Shown here: one piece after another, positions 24,965 to 35,232 of the stretch
Position numbering within the stretch: position 1 is the stretch's first letter
Layout of the letters: each line of letters opens with the position of its first letter
NCBI RefSeq assembly: GCF_000613125.1
Contig: NZ_HG964497.1
Span: 1,560,011 to 1,624,010, forward strand
Direction of reading: 5' to 3'
Length of the DNA stretch: 64,000 nt
Source of the DNA: Bacillus sp. EB01
Lineage (GTDB): Bacteria > Bacillota > Bacilli > Bacillales > Cytobacillaceae
Program-made: the position numbers and the translations under genes
Notes under the pieces: generated by a model
Seen by the model: only the letters and a program-made list of their open reading frames with translations
Told to the model about the DNA's origin: nothing
Database searches by the model: none

Positions 24965-25552
24965 CTAGTAACTGCTTTTGTACACTCGTGCAGCGTCAGC
25001 CCCAACTCCACCCACCCCAGAACTCGAGCTGGAAAATACAAATAACTCCAAGTGTCCAGTTTTCTTCTGGTTGCTTTTTCCGATGGTATTCCACCCACCT
25101 TTGGCGGTTTCCTGATCAAGATAGGTATTCAGCACCTGGGTTGGCGAATAAGATCCATCACCATTTGAGCCCCAAGAAGTGCTCCTATAATTCACATTTG
25201 GATGGTAAAATTTTGAATGGGAAATGTAAACGGAAAATGTTCCATACAATGATCCGCAATCAGTCAGTTGCCATTCATAAACAGAATATGTTGGCGTTGG
25301 AGCCACGATGTACCGATGATCCCCATTGTAGGAATTTGGAGCTTTTGTACTTCCGCTCTCATACGTCCATGAACCCTTATAATTGTTGTAATCTGAATTA
25401 ATTGCCCCATGGTCATTGTCTAGGGTGGTAGTAGTACCACTGGTACAGGTTCCTGCTGTCGGATGTGTGCTATGGGCTTGGGCAGATGCACCATATCCAA
25501 TAGCCCCTGACAGGGTCATTAATATTACAACCAAACCTTTTAATTTTTTCAT
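24965..25552 (-). CDS. Secreted protein, possible golvesin-like beta-sandwich
   Basis: The product (195 residues from the chosen ATG) has a clear signal peptide with a likely AQA cleavage site near residue 26. The mature part is rich in Ser, Thr, Tyr and Gly. Tyr/Trp-rich strands such as YKGSWTYESGS and YSVYEWQLTDCG resemble the golvesin C-terminal-like or carbohydrate-binding sandwich. Two Cys could form a disulfide. A frame extends to 25567, but GGGGGAGGAAC sits directly before the ATG at 25552. It is the first gene of a two-gene secreted operon. Function is unknown. Confidence 0.7.
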   Translation of the reverse strand: MKKLKGLVVILMTLSGAIGYGASAQAHSTHPTAGTCTSGTTTTLDNDHGAINSDYNNYKGSWTYESGSTKAPNSYNGDHRYIVAPTPTYSVYEWQLTDCGSLYGTFSVYISHSKFYHPNVNYRSTSWGSNGDGSYSPTQVLNTYLDQETAKGGWNTIGKSNQKKTGHLELFVFSSSSSGVGGVGADAARVYKSSY

Positions 25553-25803
25553 GTTCCTCCCCCTCATATATTAGAATATATTTCCAATAACAGGTTAACA
25601 GAAGGGGAATTCATATTCAATCTGTTAAAGGGATATTATTACAAAAAATAACAAAATATAACAAGTTTAATTATATAGATCACATTTCATAGAAAAGAGA
25701 TGTAAGTAAAGCTTTTAACGGATAAGTGGTTCATCCTATCCAACTTTTACCGTGAAACAGTTAAATGAAAATCGTGGAGTAACAGTGCACCTGAATTTAA
25801 TGC
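25553..25803. other. Intergenic region upstream of the secreted-protein operon
   Basis: This AT-rich stretch should hold the operon promoter. GTGGAGTAACAGTGCACCTGAATTTA at 25773-25798 resembles a block at 54915-54940, a further dispersed short repeat. I see no gene. Confidence 0.4.
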
Positions 25804-25848
25804 AAAAAAAAGAGATTATTTCCAATCTAATTAGGAATAATCTCTTTT
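25804..25848 (-). terminator. Terminator of the protease/Ig-repeat gene
   Basis: AAAAGAGATTATT (25808-25820) pairs with AATAATCTCTTTT (25836-25848), with T-runs on the minus strand. The same hairpin follows the beta-helix gene at 55922-55963, so the shared gene tail extends past the stop codon. Confidence 0.85.
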
Positions 25849-25857
25849 ACTATTTTT

Positions 25858-28800
25858 CTATTTTACTGTGGTTCTCGTTGCCTTACTCACATTCCCAGCC
25901 CGATCCTTTGCAGTAACATAAAGTGCATGTATCGCTTCTGTGCCGGAATGGTGACTTTGTATTTCCCGTATCGATCGGCGGTTGCTTTTCCGATTACTTT
26001 TGTACCAACCTTAATTGTTACAACGGAATATGCTTCCGCTGTGCCGGTGACTGTCCTTGCCCCACTTTTCACAGTGTTAACCTTAGGAGCCGCAGGAGGT
26101 GTCTTATCAATGGTGAACTTCACCGTTGTCTTGTTGCCAGCAGAGTCGGTTACGACGAGTGTATAGGCTTTTGCTGTTTTAACGACAGTACCACTCTTGA
26201 AGGCTACTCCATTCAAGGTCGCTTTACCTTCATTAAAATAAATCCGGACATCTTTATTGTAAAAAGCGTTGTTGGCAACACCGGTTACCTTCGGAGCCGT
26301 TTTGTCGATTGTGAATTTCACAGTGGTCTTATTTCCGGCTGCATCAGTTACCACCAATGTATAAACCTTTGCAGTCTTCACCACCGTACCGCTTGTGAAA
26401 GCTACACCGTTCAAGGTCGCCTTCCCCTCATTAAAGTAAACCCGGACGTCCTTATTGTAATAGGCGTTATTTGTTACGCCCGTTACCTTTGGTGCGGTTT
26501 TATCAATGGTGAACTTCACTGTTGTCTTGTTACCGGCCAAGTCAGTAACTACTAGAGTATAAACTCCTGGATTTTTCACAACCGATCCGCTTGTAAAAGC
26601 AGCCCCGTTTAGTGTTGCCTTGCTTTCATCGAAAGTTACCTTAACATCCCTATTATAGTAGGCGTTGTTTGTAACACCGGTTACCTTAGGTACAGTTTTA
26701 TCAATGGTGAACTTCACAGTTGTCTTATTGCCGTTCAAATCAGTAACTATTAGATTATAAACTCCTGGATTTTTGACAATCGTACCACTTGTAAAAGCTG
26801 CACCGTTCAATGTTGCGGTGCCTTCATTGAAGCTTACCGTTACATCTTTATTGTAGTAGCGATTGTGGCTGACTCCGCTAACCTCTGGGGCGGTTACATC
26901 TACTACATACAACTCAACTGTTCCACTTGTATTTCTTCCATCAGAAGCTGTAACGAGGATTACTTCTCCTGCCCTTTGTTTAGGAATGGCAATTGTAAAA
27001 TATCCATCCTGATTAGCTGTCACTTTATATGTTTTTCCGGCTATAACAGCACTCACTGTAGCGCCCGACTCAGTTTTTCCGGTAATATTACTCGATTGAT
27101 CTGTCACTATATCAACATTGATACTTGGAACTGTCTTGTCCACAACAGTAAATGTAGCTGGATCACTACCATTTCCTGCAGCATCAATAGCTACAACAGT
27201 CAACTGTGCTTCTGCAGGTTGTTGTAAAACATATACCGAAAAGGTGCCGTCTTGATTTGCGGTGGCGCTCCCCAGTAGGCTACTTTCGTTTTTAACTTGG
27301 ATCATAGCATTTGGTTCAGCTATTCCGGTAACAAACGAATCACGATCGGAAAATTCGTTTACAACAGGTGATGATGGCGCAGTTTTATCCTCAACAACAA
27401 CGGTCTCGGCTTCACTCGTATTGCCAGCACCATCTACTGCATAAATAGAAATAGTTGAATTGGATGCTTGGCGCGAAATATCCATTATAAAGTTGCCGCT
27501 TCCGTCAGTCGTTGTTCTGCCAATTTCAGTTCCACCTACGGTAGCAAAAACAGTTGATGTTGATTCAGCCTGGCCGGAAAGCTGCGCATCCCTGTCACTG
27601 ACGGGGTTAACGACAGGTTTTGAAGGTGGTGTTGTATCTCTCCTGTCACCTGAATCAAAATACGTATAGGTAATGGATGACCCTTTTTTCTGCGGGCTCC
27701 TTAAATCCTACGGTGGAATTGTACGGCACAACAACTGCACCGCCTCCACGCAGGTTTTGGGAACTGCCTGCAAATGGCTTCGTTTCTATAGAATCAAAGG
27801 AAGGGTCACCCTTAAACCCATGTAGACCAGAAGATTCTTTTAATAAAAGCGCCGCCCGGAAATGGGTCATAAGCTTGCCAAACGTCAGATTAGTGTCGAT
27901 ATACTTTTTCGCTGCTGCTTCAACCGCCAGATGATTATTTCGTGTATCATTCATGATTTCTTTAAAAATTCGGTTCCCCTGGCCTGCCTGCAGCTTAAAA
28001 TATTGGCCGAATAAATAGGACAAAGCATAGTTGGACAGTGTGTTGCCAGTTCTATCCCAATAGAGGAGCGAATGGCCATTTTGAATAGAAGCTGAATTAT
28101 TGTAGTAATTGATTCGGCTGCTTAAGGCATTACCTGAATAGATTTGTTCAGCAGCCATTGAAAAAGCTTCGTTCAGCCATGTATCCATTGTTGCGCCACG
28201 TTCAAGCAGTACGTTTTGATTGTAGTTGACCATGTGCTGAAACTCATGTGCTATGGTCTCATAGACTTCGGCTACATCCTTCGAATATAACCCCATTGCT
28301 GGATACGTATCAATGTAGAAAATTTCAGATTGGTTGGAATAGTAGGATGTATACAAATCACCGCCCCAAAAGTATCCGCCTACATAGCCACCTGATCCAT
28401 TGAACCCGTCCTGGATGTCATAACAGAGAATATTAATCTTTCCATCTTGATTGACATCGGATTCCTTCCCAAAGTTGTTTGTTACAGAAGGATAGATGTT
28501 TGAGTCAAACTCCTCACCTAGCCGAGCAGTATCGCTATCTGAAATCTGATTGTCGTTCACCCATATATTTGCCTTCGTTCCGCTATACGCCAGCCTGGCA
28601 TTTACCTGATAATCCTGGTTTGTTGCAAGGTTCGAAACCCAGAAATACTTATTATCACCTACCTGGTAGGAAGGAAAATAGGAATTGGTGCTTTTATTAA
28701 CAAGACTGCTCTTTGTTAACTTTGGATTATATGCTTTATTAAAATCGCGTTTATAAATTCCCTGATTAACAGATTTGTTTAAAGGCTCTTCGATTTGTTC

Positions 28801-29454
28801 AGAACTGAAAACCCCTGTCGGTTGGGAAGACGCCGAGTCAGTAGACTCATTGCTTATGAGAACATAAGAGTCCAGTGGCTGGTTCCCGTTACCTGTATAA
28901 AAGGGATTCGCAATTTTGAATGTTGTAGTATCCGTATAATAAGAAGAATAATAGGTTGGGGTAATGCCAACCCGAATATAAATAAACGGTTGATCTGCAA
29001 ATTGTTCCTTTGAAAGGTATGAAGCGAGACCGACAGCTGAATAGCCATATGTGTCAAAGACATTGCTATCTTGATAGACAAGGCTTCCGGAGTCCTCCTT
29101 GAAAAATTCCAACCAAAAATACGTGTCTTTTAAAGTGGACTGTTGTGAATAATAAATGAGCCGAAGCTTCATCTCATCCGTGGAATAGTCAGTCAAATTA
29201 TCGTAATAGAAATACTGGTATCCATAGGAATCGTATAAAAAATCGACTAAATCCCCTGGCTGCTTCAACGGATAATTGGCAGGATCGGTGTAATTCAACG
29301 TTTCTCCCTTGGACTGCTTAGGCTCCTGAACGGATGCCTCCTTGGAAAGCAGAGTTTGCTGCGGATCCTCCCCGTCCCTTTCCTGCTCGGCCGAAACAAC
29401 AAGCGGCGTTAAAAACAGCTGCAAAACTAGTAATATTGACAAAACCTTCCTCAT
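25858..29454 (-). pseudogene. Secreted M30-like metalloprotease with Ig-like repeats, two frameshifts
   Basis: Read as one gene, this encodes a signal peptide (1-22), a Tyr-rich region, a zinc metalloprotease domain of the hyicolysin/M30 type with HEFQH (His403, Glu404, His407) and WLNEAF (Glu429), three or four Big_6-type Ig domains, four 66-residue Ig-like repeats and the C-terminal Big_6 module. The first frame stops at 27655 after a shift in a run of six A/T pairs (27684-27689). The sequence stays open in the second frame without a gap in homology. A second one-base deletion near 25930 alters the last 25 residues relative to the two sister copies. The parts are 27655-29454 and 25887-27485 plus the open stretch between them. 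It could be a real pseudogene, phase variation in homopolymers, or sequencing error. Confidence 0.8.
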
Positions 29455-29580
29455 TTTTCTCCGCCCTCTTTATATAATATGTATCTATCTATTTTTCGGT
29501 ATTTTTTATAAAAGGTTTATAAAGGAAAATCTATAATAGAAAGGCTATCCCTACATAATGTGACAGCCTCTCTAAGATAG

Positions 29581-29611
29581 AAAAAAGCCACAAGGGCCGT
29601 CCCCGTGGCTT
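29581..29611 (-). terminator. Terminator of the coiled-coil/membrane protein operon
   Basis: AAGCCAC (29585-29591) and GTGGCTT (29605-29611) form a stem followed on the minus strand by a T-run. The loop carries the GGNCCGTCCCC motif seen in other hairpins of the window. A second imperfect copy (GCCAC, GTCCC, GGCTC) overlaps the end of the gene at 29638-29664. Confidence 0.75.
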
Positions 29612-29629
29612 CCCAAGCTCATCCGTGGC

Positions 29630-30790
29630 TCACAAAAAAGCCACTAGAACCGTCCCTATGGCTCCTATTACCGCGATGGCTGTTGTGATTTTTAGTGATG
29701 TGGTGTTGGCCTTGGTGTTTAATGTGTTTTTTAGGTTGATTACTTCGTTATTAAGGGCGTTTATTTGCTGTTGTTGTGTTTCGATAGTTTTGATACTGTT
29801 TTTTATTTGTTCCTTTAAGTCTTTGTTCTGTGCATGGAGATAGTCTAATTGTTCTTCATGCTTTTTGATACTTTCAAAAAGTGTCTCTAATTGTTCTGTA
29901 TGGTGCTTGTCTGCTTCGGCTTGAGATTTCAACTTCTTCTCTAGACTTTCACTAATCTCCGCATGTACCTTTAGCTGCTCACTATGTTGGTTATCGATTT
30001 CCGCTTGCGCTTGCAATTTCATTTCAAGTATTTTGTCGGTCTCGGCTTGAGTTTTCAGCTGTTCTTCGTGCAGCTTGTTAAGCTTTGCTTGAGCATGTAA
30101 TTGCTCACTATGATGCTTGCCAAGGCTTGCTTGAGCCTCCAACTTCTCTTCAAATCTTTCACTTGTCTCTGCATAAATCTCTAGCTGCGCACTGTGCCAC
30201 CTATCAATCTCTGCCTGGTCTTGCAACTGACGATCTATATTTTTCAATGTCATTTCATGATTTTTCGTCGTTTTAGAGAGAATCTCTAGTTTGTTAAGTA
30301 TATCTTCTTGGTCCTTTAATTGCTTAACAACCGACATTAATTCTTGTCTGGCTAATTCAGATAATTCTTCCTGGGAAGCACCTTTCAGCTTCATTTCGAG
30401 TTCACGAACAACAAGCCGGTTACTCGTAATATTACTAACACCAAGCCCAAATAAATACTTAGATACTTCAGCAAGTTTTGTTTGGAATTCAAATGAAATC
30501 TTTTGTGCTTCAGCGCCTGACGTGACCGCCTTTGCTAAATCCACTCCTGCCGATTGCAATTCCTCGATCGCAACTTTTTTCTTTCCAAACCCAGCTGACA
30601 TATTTTTTGCACTAATTGCAGATTCCTTTGCTGAAGCAGCAGCTTTCATTGCTTTTTTAACGCTTGTATCAAGCTCGTTGAGTTTACTAATCTGTCCTTG
30701 AATAACTTGGGGTAAATCCTTATCGTTAAAACCTGATAAACCGGATCGTACTATGTCATCAGAATCCAATACAATTAATTCAGTGCTCAA
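29630..30790 (-). CDS. Tail-anchored coiled-coil protein
   Basis: This 386-residue protein is mostly helical. After an Ala-rich N-terminal third (about 40-150) comes a long coiled coil (about 165-355). It has at least eight near-repeats of about 22 residues with the pattern Q-A-(E/S)-x-x-K-x-H-x-E-Q-L. A single hydrophobic helix closes the protein (about 364-386), giving a tail-anchored protein with its bulk in the cytoplasm. I do not recognise a named family. It starts 6 bp after the upstream membrane protein gene, so the two are translated together and their products probably interact. Confidence 0.75.
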   Translation of the reverse strand: MSTELIVLDSDDIVRSGLSGFNDKDLPQVIQGQISKLNELDTSVKKAMKAAASAKESAISAKNMSAGFGKKKVAIEELQSAGVDLAKAVTSGAEAQKISFEFQTKLAEVSKYLFGLGVSNITSNRLVVRELEMKLKGASQEELSELARQELMSVVKQLKDQEDILNKLEILSKTTKNHEMTLKNIDRQLQDQAEIDRWHSAQLEIYAETSERFEEKLEAQASLGKHHSEQLHAQAKLNKLHEEQLKTQAETDKILEMKLQAQAEIDNQHSEQLKVHAEISESLEKKLKSQAEADKHHTEQLETLFESIKKHEEQLDYLHAQNKDLKEQIKNSIKTIETQQQQINALNNEVINLKNTLNTKANTTSLKITTAIAVIGAIGTVLVAFL

Positions 30791-30796
30791 GTTTCA

Positions 30797-32362
30797 TTAC
30801 CCCCACTTTAGAATATCGCTGATGTCTTCAATTAAACCGGAATTATGTTTTTCAATTCCCTGTCTGTATTCGCCTATGTTATGCATCGATTTCCTGTTGT
30901 CTTCCCAAGCCACTATAAAAATCTTCGTCGTCTCTTCCATCATTTCAATAGTTTCATTAATCGTTTTTTCTGTTGTTTCCGCCGCTATCCAGGCATCCGC
31001 TTGCAAATAGTAAACTTGGGCATTCATCAAGTGCAATTGTTCACTCAGCATAGCGATTCTCGCATTTCGAAGTTTATTTTGTTTCATTCCCATTGTGGCA
31101 TCAGTTCCAACAGCAATTGCAAATCTACCGACTCCAACAAAGTTCACTCTCAAGATAAATTCTTTCGCGAATAGTGCTAGATTTCCTCCTGATTTAATGC
31201 CACCCCGTATGGCCGCATCACCTAAATCAATAAGTGTAAAAGTTCCTGTTGCAATCGTAAGCATTCGAACAATGGTGCGATTCTTGAAAGGTATGATTTT
31301 ATCCAAGTCCACTCGGTCCAAATCCCTGAGCTGTCTTATATCTTTCTGTTTTATCTCCATCGTAAGTCTGCGAATGAAGTAAAATCCGCGCACTATGCAT
31401 TCGTTTATAATAACAGGGATTGCTTGGCGGCCGAGCTCATACGCAATTCCCAACTCTGACCGCAAGTCGAACCTAAACTGCTCAATAATTTTGCCGTTTG
31501 AGTCTCGTTTAGCAAGCAACGTGCCATTGAACAACTTGGAAATCCACACGGAAAGACTGTGATCGCCCATAGTGATATTCTTGAAAAAAGAAAGTGCTGA
31601 TAATTCCTTTGCAAGCGAAAGCAAAGGTCCCGGTAGGCCTGTTCCCTTACCGGCAAATGAACTTGACCCCGCCATATCACTCACAATATGAAAAAACCAG
31701 TATACGGCCCCAAACAAAATCTTTTGGGGGATGTCCTTTCCAATTAATGTAGTGTTTTTTACAGCAACAATCTTAAATAGTCCATCCGTATCAGTACCGT
31801 ATGCTTTTCCTGTGAATTGAGTAAGTAACGAAAACAAAAGACCAACCGGAGTCGGGTGGTGAGCAAAGTCCCGCAAGTGATGCTGCAATCCACCGCCAAA
31901 CTCGCTTGTGTTACTGTCACTTGGTGCACCGTAACTGTTTTCAAGGCTTCTTATTGCACCTTGAAGATTATCACCCTCATAACCTTGAGCTTTTGCTATC
32001 TTGACTACAAATTCATTTACCTTATTAGTGCTCCAATCTTTACCGCGTTCTAAGCTAAACTCGCCAACCCAAAAAGAGTCTATGATTCCCGCAAGTACAC
32101 CGCTACCTACAGCAACCATATAGTCAATACCATCTGAATGATTGGTAAGCTTATCAATGTCCTTGTTCAATTCTTCTAGTCTTTTATTATTAGAAGATAA
32201 AATTCCGTTTACTTCATTAAGTCCTTCTTTAATAGCTTTTTGCCTTGAATCAAGATATTCTGCTTGATTAGCCGGTACTACAGGCTCAACCTCAAATTCA
32301 ACCTCGAATTCATCTTCAACTATTTTTATCTCTGGAAATTTTATGACTTTCGCTTCCTTCAT
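30797..32362 (-). CDS. Large membrane-associated protein of unknown family, cassette partner
   Basis: About 521 residues from the ATG at 32362. A charged N-terminus with a short coiled coil is followed by a hydrophobic Gly/Ala stretch (YMVAVGSGVLAGIIDSFWVG), a His-rich segment (GGGLQHHLRDFAHHPTP) and two further hydrophobic segments (FGAVYWFFHIVSDMAG; TIATGTFTLIDLGDAAIRGG). The C-terminus is helical. The His pairs could bind metal or form an active site, but no family can be named. The frame is open to a TTG at 32521 without a ribosome site. I chose the ATG, although its AAAGGTG site is rather distant. It is coupled to the tail-anchored coiled-coil gene downstream. Confidence 0.65.
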   Translation of the reverse strand: MKEAKVIKFPEIKIVEDEFEVEFEVEPVVPANQAEYLDSRQKAIKEGLNEVNGILSSNNKRLEELNKDIDKLTNHSDGIDYMVAVGSGVLAGIIDSFWVGEFSLERGKDWSTNKVNEFVVKIAKAQGYEGDNLQGAIRSLENSYGAPSDSNTSEFGGGLQHHLRDFAHHPTPVGLLFSLLTQFTGKAYGTDTDGLFKIVAVKNTTLIGKDIPQKILFGAVYWFFHIVSDMAGSSSFAGKGTGLPGPLLSLAKELSALSFFKNITMGDHSLSVWISKLFNGTLLAKRDSNGKIIEQFRFDLRSELGIAYELGRQAIPVIINECIVRGFYFIRRLTMEIKQKDIRQLRDLDRVDLDKIIPFKNRTIVRMLTIATGTFTLIDLGDAAIRGGIKSGGNLALFAKEFILRVNFVGVGRFAIAVGTDATMGMKQNKLRNARIAMLSEQLHLMNAQVYYLQADAWIAAETTEKTINETIEMMEETTKIFIVAWEDNRKSMHNIGEYRQGIEKHNSGLIEDISDILKWG

Positions 32363-32883
32363 CTCTGAATCAACACCTTTTTCTATTAAAACTAACCGCA
32401 TTCGGAACTGCAAAATATTTACATTATGTATAAATAATAGAGTAGTTTGGACTAAAATACCATAGCATACGGTATTGTCTTTCCAGGTATTGACGAATGG
32501 ATTGATCTGTAAAATATCCAAAAAAAACGGGTACCAAGTATGCTAATCCCATCAGCAGTTATGGTGAAGTTAGTGATACACGTTTTGACTTTTTGTCCAA
32601 TACCAGCTGATTTGTTTACCCTTATGTTGAACTTTCCAATATCATGAAAGACCAGGAGCTGCAGTCCACCTGAACCAGTAATGACAAGACCTAACACATT
32701 TTTCTCTGCCCTTTTTATATAAATATCTATCTATCTATTTTTCGGTATTTTTAATAAAAGGTTTAAAAAGTAGCATGAACCTAAACATCCCCCAACTCCA
32801 ACTCAATCAAAAAAAATCTCCCGCCTTAGTGAACTATTCATAGACATACGATAAAATAGTTTCTATAAATATAAAGGAAAATC

Positions 32884-34107
32884 ATGGGGGAAAAGAAAAT
32901 GCATGACTTATTAACGAGAATCCAAGAAGATTTTTTTGTGGAAATGGTGTGGATTATACTAGGTTTTGTTCTCACTAGCGCCACTCTTCTTGGGCGTTGG
33001 CTATATAAGAAGTATCAAACGAAGCAAACCTATAAGAAAATTTCTAAGTTGAAACCTATTACGGAAAAGGACTTAAATATTATTAGCATTGGAAATGCTA
33101 TGCCGCATTATGAAAAAATTACGGTGGAGCACTCCAACAAAAAGCTTTTTGTAGATTTTCCTGAAGAGCTGAAAGAGGAAATTGCGAAGAAGGTTAAAAA
33201 AGATATTGATCCAAAAAAGAATCCATACATATTTCATCCTGATCGGTCATTTAATGGGCAGGGAAACTTTAATGATATTATTGCCGAAACCGGTATTGCC
33301 AATCTGGGAGATTTAATTGAAAAGCATAGACGTATTGTTGCGCAGGACTTTCTTGAGAAAAAGAATGGAGCTTACTTCAACGGAAAAAAGTATGGTGTTT
33401 ATTCGATTGATAGTCATGGACGATTGGGAGAGGAGGAAGCATCAGTATTAGAGATATGTGTCTTTGACACGGACTATTTCACCCACAAAGTTTTTCGTTC
33501 CATTTATAACGAGCTTAAACAAGAAAACCACCCGATATCCACAGTGGAACGAGAAAATATTTCGAAATATAAAGCCTTTACCACTTCTCTTGGAATAAAT
33601 GCTTATGTCTTTACTGATTCTCCTTCTGGAGAGTCGATCCTTATTAGCAGAAGATCCTCAGCTGCCAGTGAAACCAGAGGCCAAAAACCTTATAACAGTA
33701 CAATTATGGAAGGCTTGTCACAAACAGATAAGGACATACAAACAGGTGAAATCAGTGTAGAGGATTGCTTATTTAGAGGATTATATGAAGAATTGGGTGT
33801 TCCGTTGCAGTTTCATAAGGATAATCATACAGAGGTCTTTTTTCATGATATCTTCCTTGAAAGAAACTTTTTTGAAATTGGCCTAACAGCTAAGGTAAAA
33901 ATGAATGCTAACTATGAGCAGGACATCGAGCCTTTGGTGGGACAGGATAAGGCGCTTGAAATCGACGAAATTGTACCACTTCCTTTTAAAGGTCCAGAAC
34001 TTAATAGGTTCATTTCCAATCATACCTTTATGAAACAAGGTCTTTATACATTAAGTATGGTAGCTATAAGGAAACAAATAGTTCTCAAACAACAGAAAGG
34101 GAGATAA
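32884..34107 (+). CDS. Membrane-anchored Nudix-like domain protein
   Basis: The 407-residue protein has one N-terminal membrane helix (about 19-37) and a long cytoplasmic part. The region about 235-380 looks like a Nudix fold: INAYVFTDS, a GE-containing loop and R298-GLYEELGV, which fits the Nudix box REUXEEXGU except that its first Glu is Gly299. The remaining Glu302-Glu303 are kept. Such a box may bind nucleotides without normal hydrolysis. The gene is divergent from the two-gene membrane cassette at 29630-32362, with about 520 bp between. Starts at 32884 or five codons later are both supported by purine-rich sites. It might sense or cleave a nucleotide messenger, which is inference only. 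Confidence 0.7.
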   Translation: MGEKKMHDLLTRIQEDFFVEMVWIILGFVLTSATLLGRWLYKKYQTKQTYKKISKLKPITEKDLNIISIGNAMPHYEKITVEHSNKKLFVDFPEELKEEIAKKVKKDIDPKKNPYIFHPDRSFNGQGNFNDIIAETGIANLGDLIEKHRRIVAQDFLEKKNGAYFNGKKYGVYSIDSHGRLGEEEASVLEICVFDTDYFTHKVFRSIYNELKQENHPISTVERENISKYKAFTTSLGINAYVFTDSPSGESILISRRSSAASETRGQKPYNSTIMEGLSQTDKDIQTGEISVEDCLFRGLYEELGVPLQFHKDNHTEVFFHDIFLERNFFEIGLTAKVKMNANYEQDIEPLVGQDKALEIDEIVPLPFKGPELNRFISNHTFMKQGLYTLSMVAIRKQIVLKQQKGR

Positions 34108-34199
34108 AGCCCTAGGTTTTAAGGTGTCTGTCAAAAATCGCTATATAGAATATCCATGGTCGTCAAGGCACTTTTATATTAATCCTGCATAGTAAAACC

Positions 34200-34313
34200 A
34201 AAAGGCTCTGTGAACCCCATAAGTTCACAAAGCCTTTTCCATTTATTATTCAACCCAATCTGTGAAACGCCATCCCGTGAAACAAGAAAATCCGGGAAGT
34301 GACAGGCACCTAC
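34200..34313 (+). repeat. Dispersed hairpin repeat with GTGAAACAAGAAAA block; terminator
   Basis: The copy begins with a hairpin (AAGGCTCTGTGAAC at 34202-34215, GTTCACAAAGCCTT at 34223-34236), followed by ATTCAACC and the block GTGAAACAAGAAAA-CCGGGAAGTGACAGGCACC. Related copies with the same hairpin are at 53567-53645 and 55022-55200, and the second half alone is at 8147-8198. The hairpin can terminate the Nudix-like gene. Confidence 0.75.
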
Positions 34314-34318
34314 CCAAC

Positions 34319-35218
34319 CTAGAAATCGACCATCCGCCCGGCCGTTTGCGGGGCAGCGGATTCCGGAGCCTTCACGATGGCAAGCAGACTGATTTTTTCA
34401 ATGTTATGTGGCTTAAGGTTAAGCACTTCGGTAAATTCTTCAAATGTACGGAAGCCACCATTTTTCGTACGTTCCGATATTGCCCGTTTTGCCAAAATAA
34501 ACCCAACACCCGGCAGCTGTGCGAGTTCCTTTTCAGTCGCTGCATTCAAGTCAAGAAGGGGCTCCGCCGATTGAATCTGTGGCGGTTCAAGTGAGCTTTG
34601 GACGTCCACTGCCGATTTAGGTGCAATTCTACCTTGTTCCTTAACCTGCCCTACTAGCGTGACGTCTTGCAAATTGCCATTAGGAGTAATATTCATCTCC
34701 GTTGTTTTTTCATGATTCGGGGTCTGTTGCTGATCTATAGTGGATACCTGACAGATCGACTGTTCCTCAGAAGACCACGTTGTTTGACGTGTTTCTTGCT
34801 GAGCTACCATGCGCGGTACTTGCTTTCCTTGTGACTGTTTCCGCTTTACTCCATATTCAGACTCGATTTGGCCGCGCAGCCTTTGTTCCTTATCCTGGTT
34901 GATTGACTGTAGCACTTCAAGCCGAAGAAGGTATTCCTTTCGAATTCGAAATGCATGAACAATGGAAAAAATCCAGACAAACAGTCCGAGCATCAGGAGA
35001 ATATCAGATTGCCACTGGTCCTCATTGAATACTTCAAATGAAAGAAAGGGTAAAATTAACAGGATGCCATAAATACACCCCCAAATGGTCCATTTTCTGT
35101 GATTGACCTTTAAGCTAATAAATAAAAAGGCAAATGAAGTGAATAGAAAGGTAAAAGTTAAAAGAATCCACCAAGAGTTCACGATACCCCATAATACGCT
35201 TTTCTTCGTTGGTACCAT
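34319..35218 (-). CDS. Membrane protein with C-terminal ComEA-type helix-hairpin-helix domain
   Basis: The 299-residue protein has four N-terminal membrane helices (about 8-110), a charged, low-complexity linker (about 120-225) and a C-terminal double helix-hairpin-helix domain (about 224-285: LDLNAATEKELAQLPGVG, then FRTFEEFTEVLNLKP). This is the ComEA-type HhH that binds DNA non-specifically. The last residues read AGRMVDF. It is the third gene of a three-gene cluster, 14 bp after the second gene, whose C-terminus has the same HhH domain and ends AGRIVDF. DNA binding at the membrane is possible, but the system is not one I recognise. Confidence 0.78.
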   Translation of the reverse strand: MVPTKKSVLWGIVNSWWILLTFTFLFTSFAFLFISLKVNHRKWTIWGCIYGILLILPFLSFEVFNEDQWQSDILLMLGLFVWIFSIVHAFRIRKEYLLRLEVLQSINQDKEQRLRGQIESEYGVKRKQSQGKQVPRMVAQQETRQTTWSSEEQSICQVSTIDQQQTPNHEKTTEMNITPNGNLQDVTLVGQVKEQGRIAPKSAVDVQSSLEPPQIQSAEPLLDLNAATEKELAQLPGVGFILAKRAISERTKNGGFRTFEEFTEVLNLKPHNIEKISLLAIVKAPESAAPQTAGRMVDF

Positions 35219-35232
35219 TGATTTTTCCTCCT

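Noticed and set aside
25923-26555. 210-codon plus-strand frame opposite the Ig-like repeats
   Set aside because: It is antisense to the repeat array, a by-product of the repeated sequence on the other strand.
25887-27485. Programmed frameshifting as explanation of the split protease gene
   Set aside because: The homopolymer lacks a clear slippery heptamer with a downstream pseudoknot, and the second lesion at the C-terminus argues for mutation or error.
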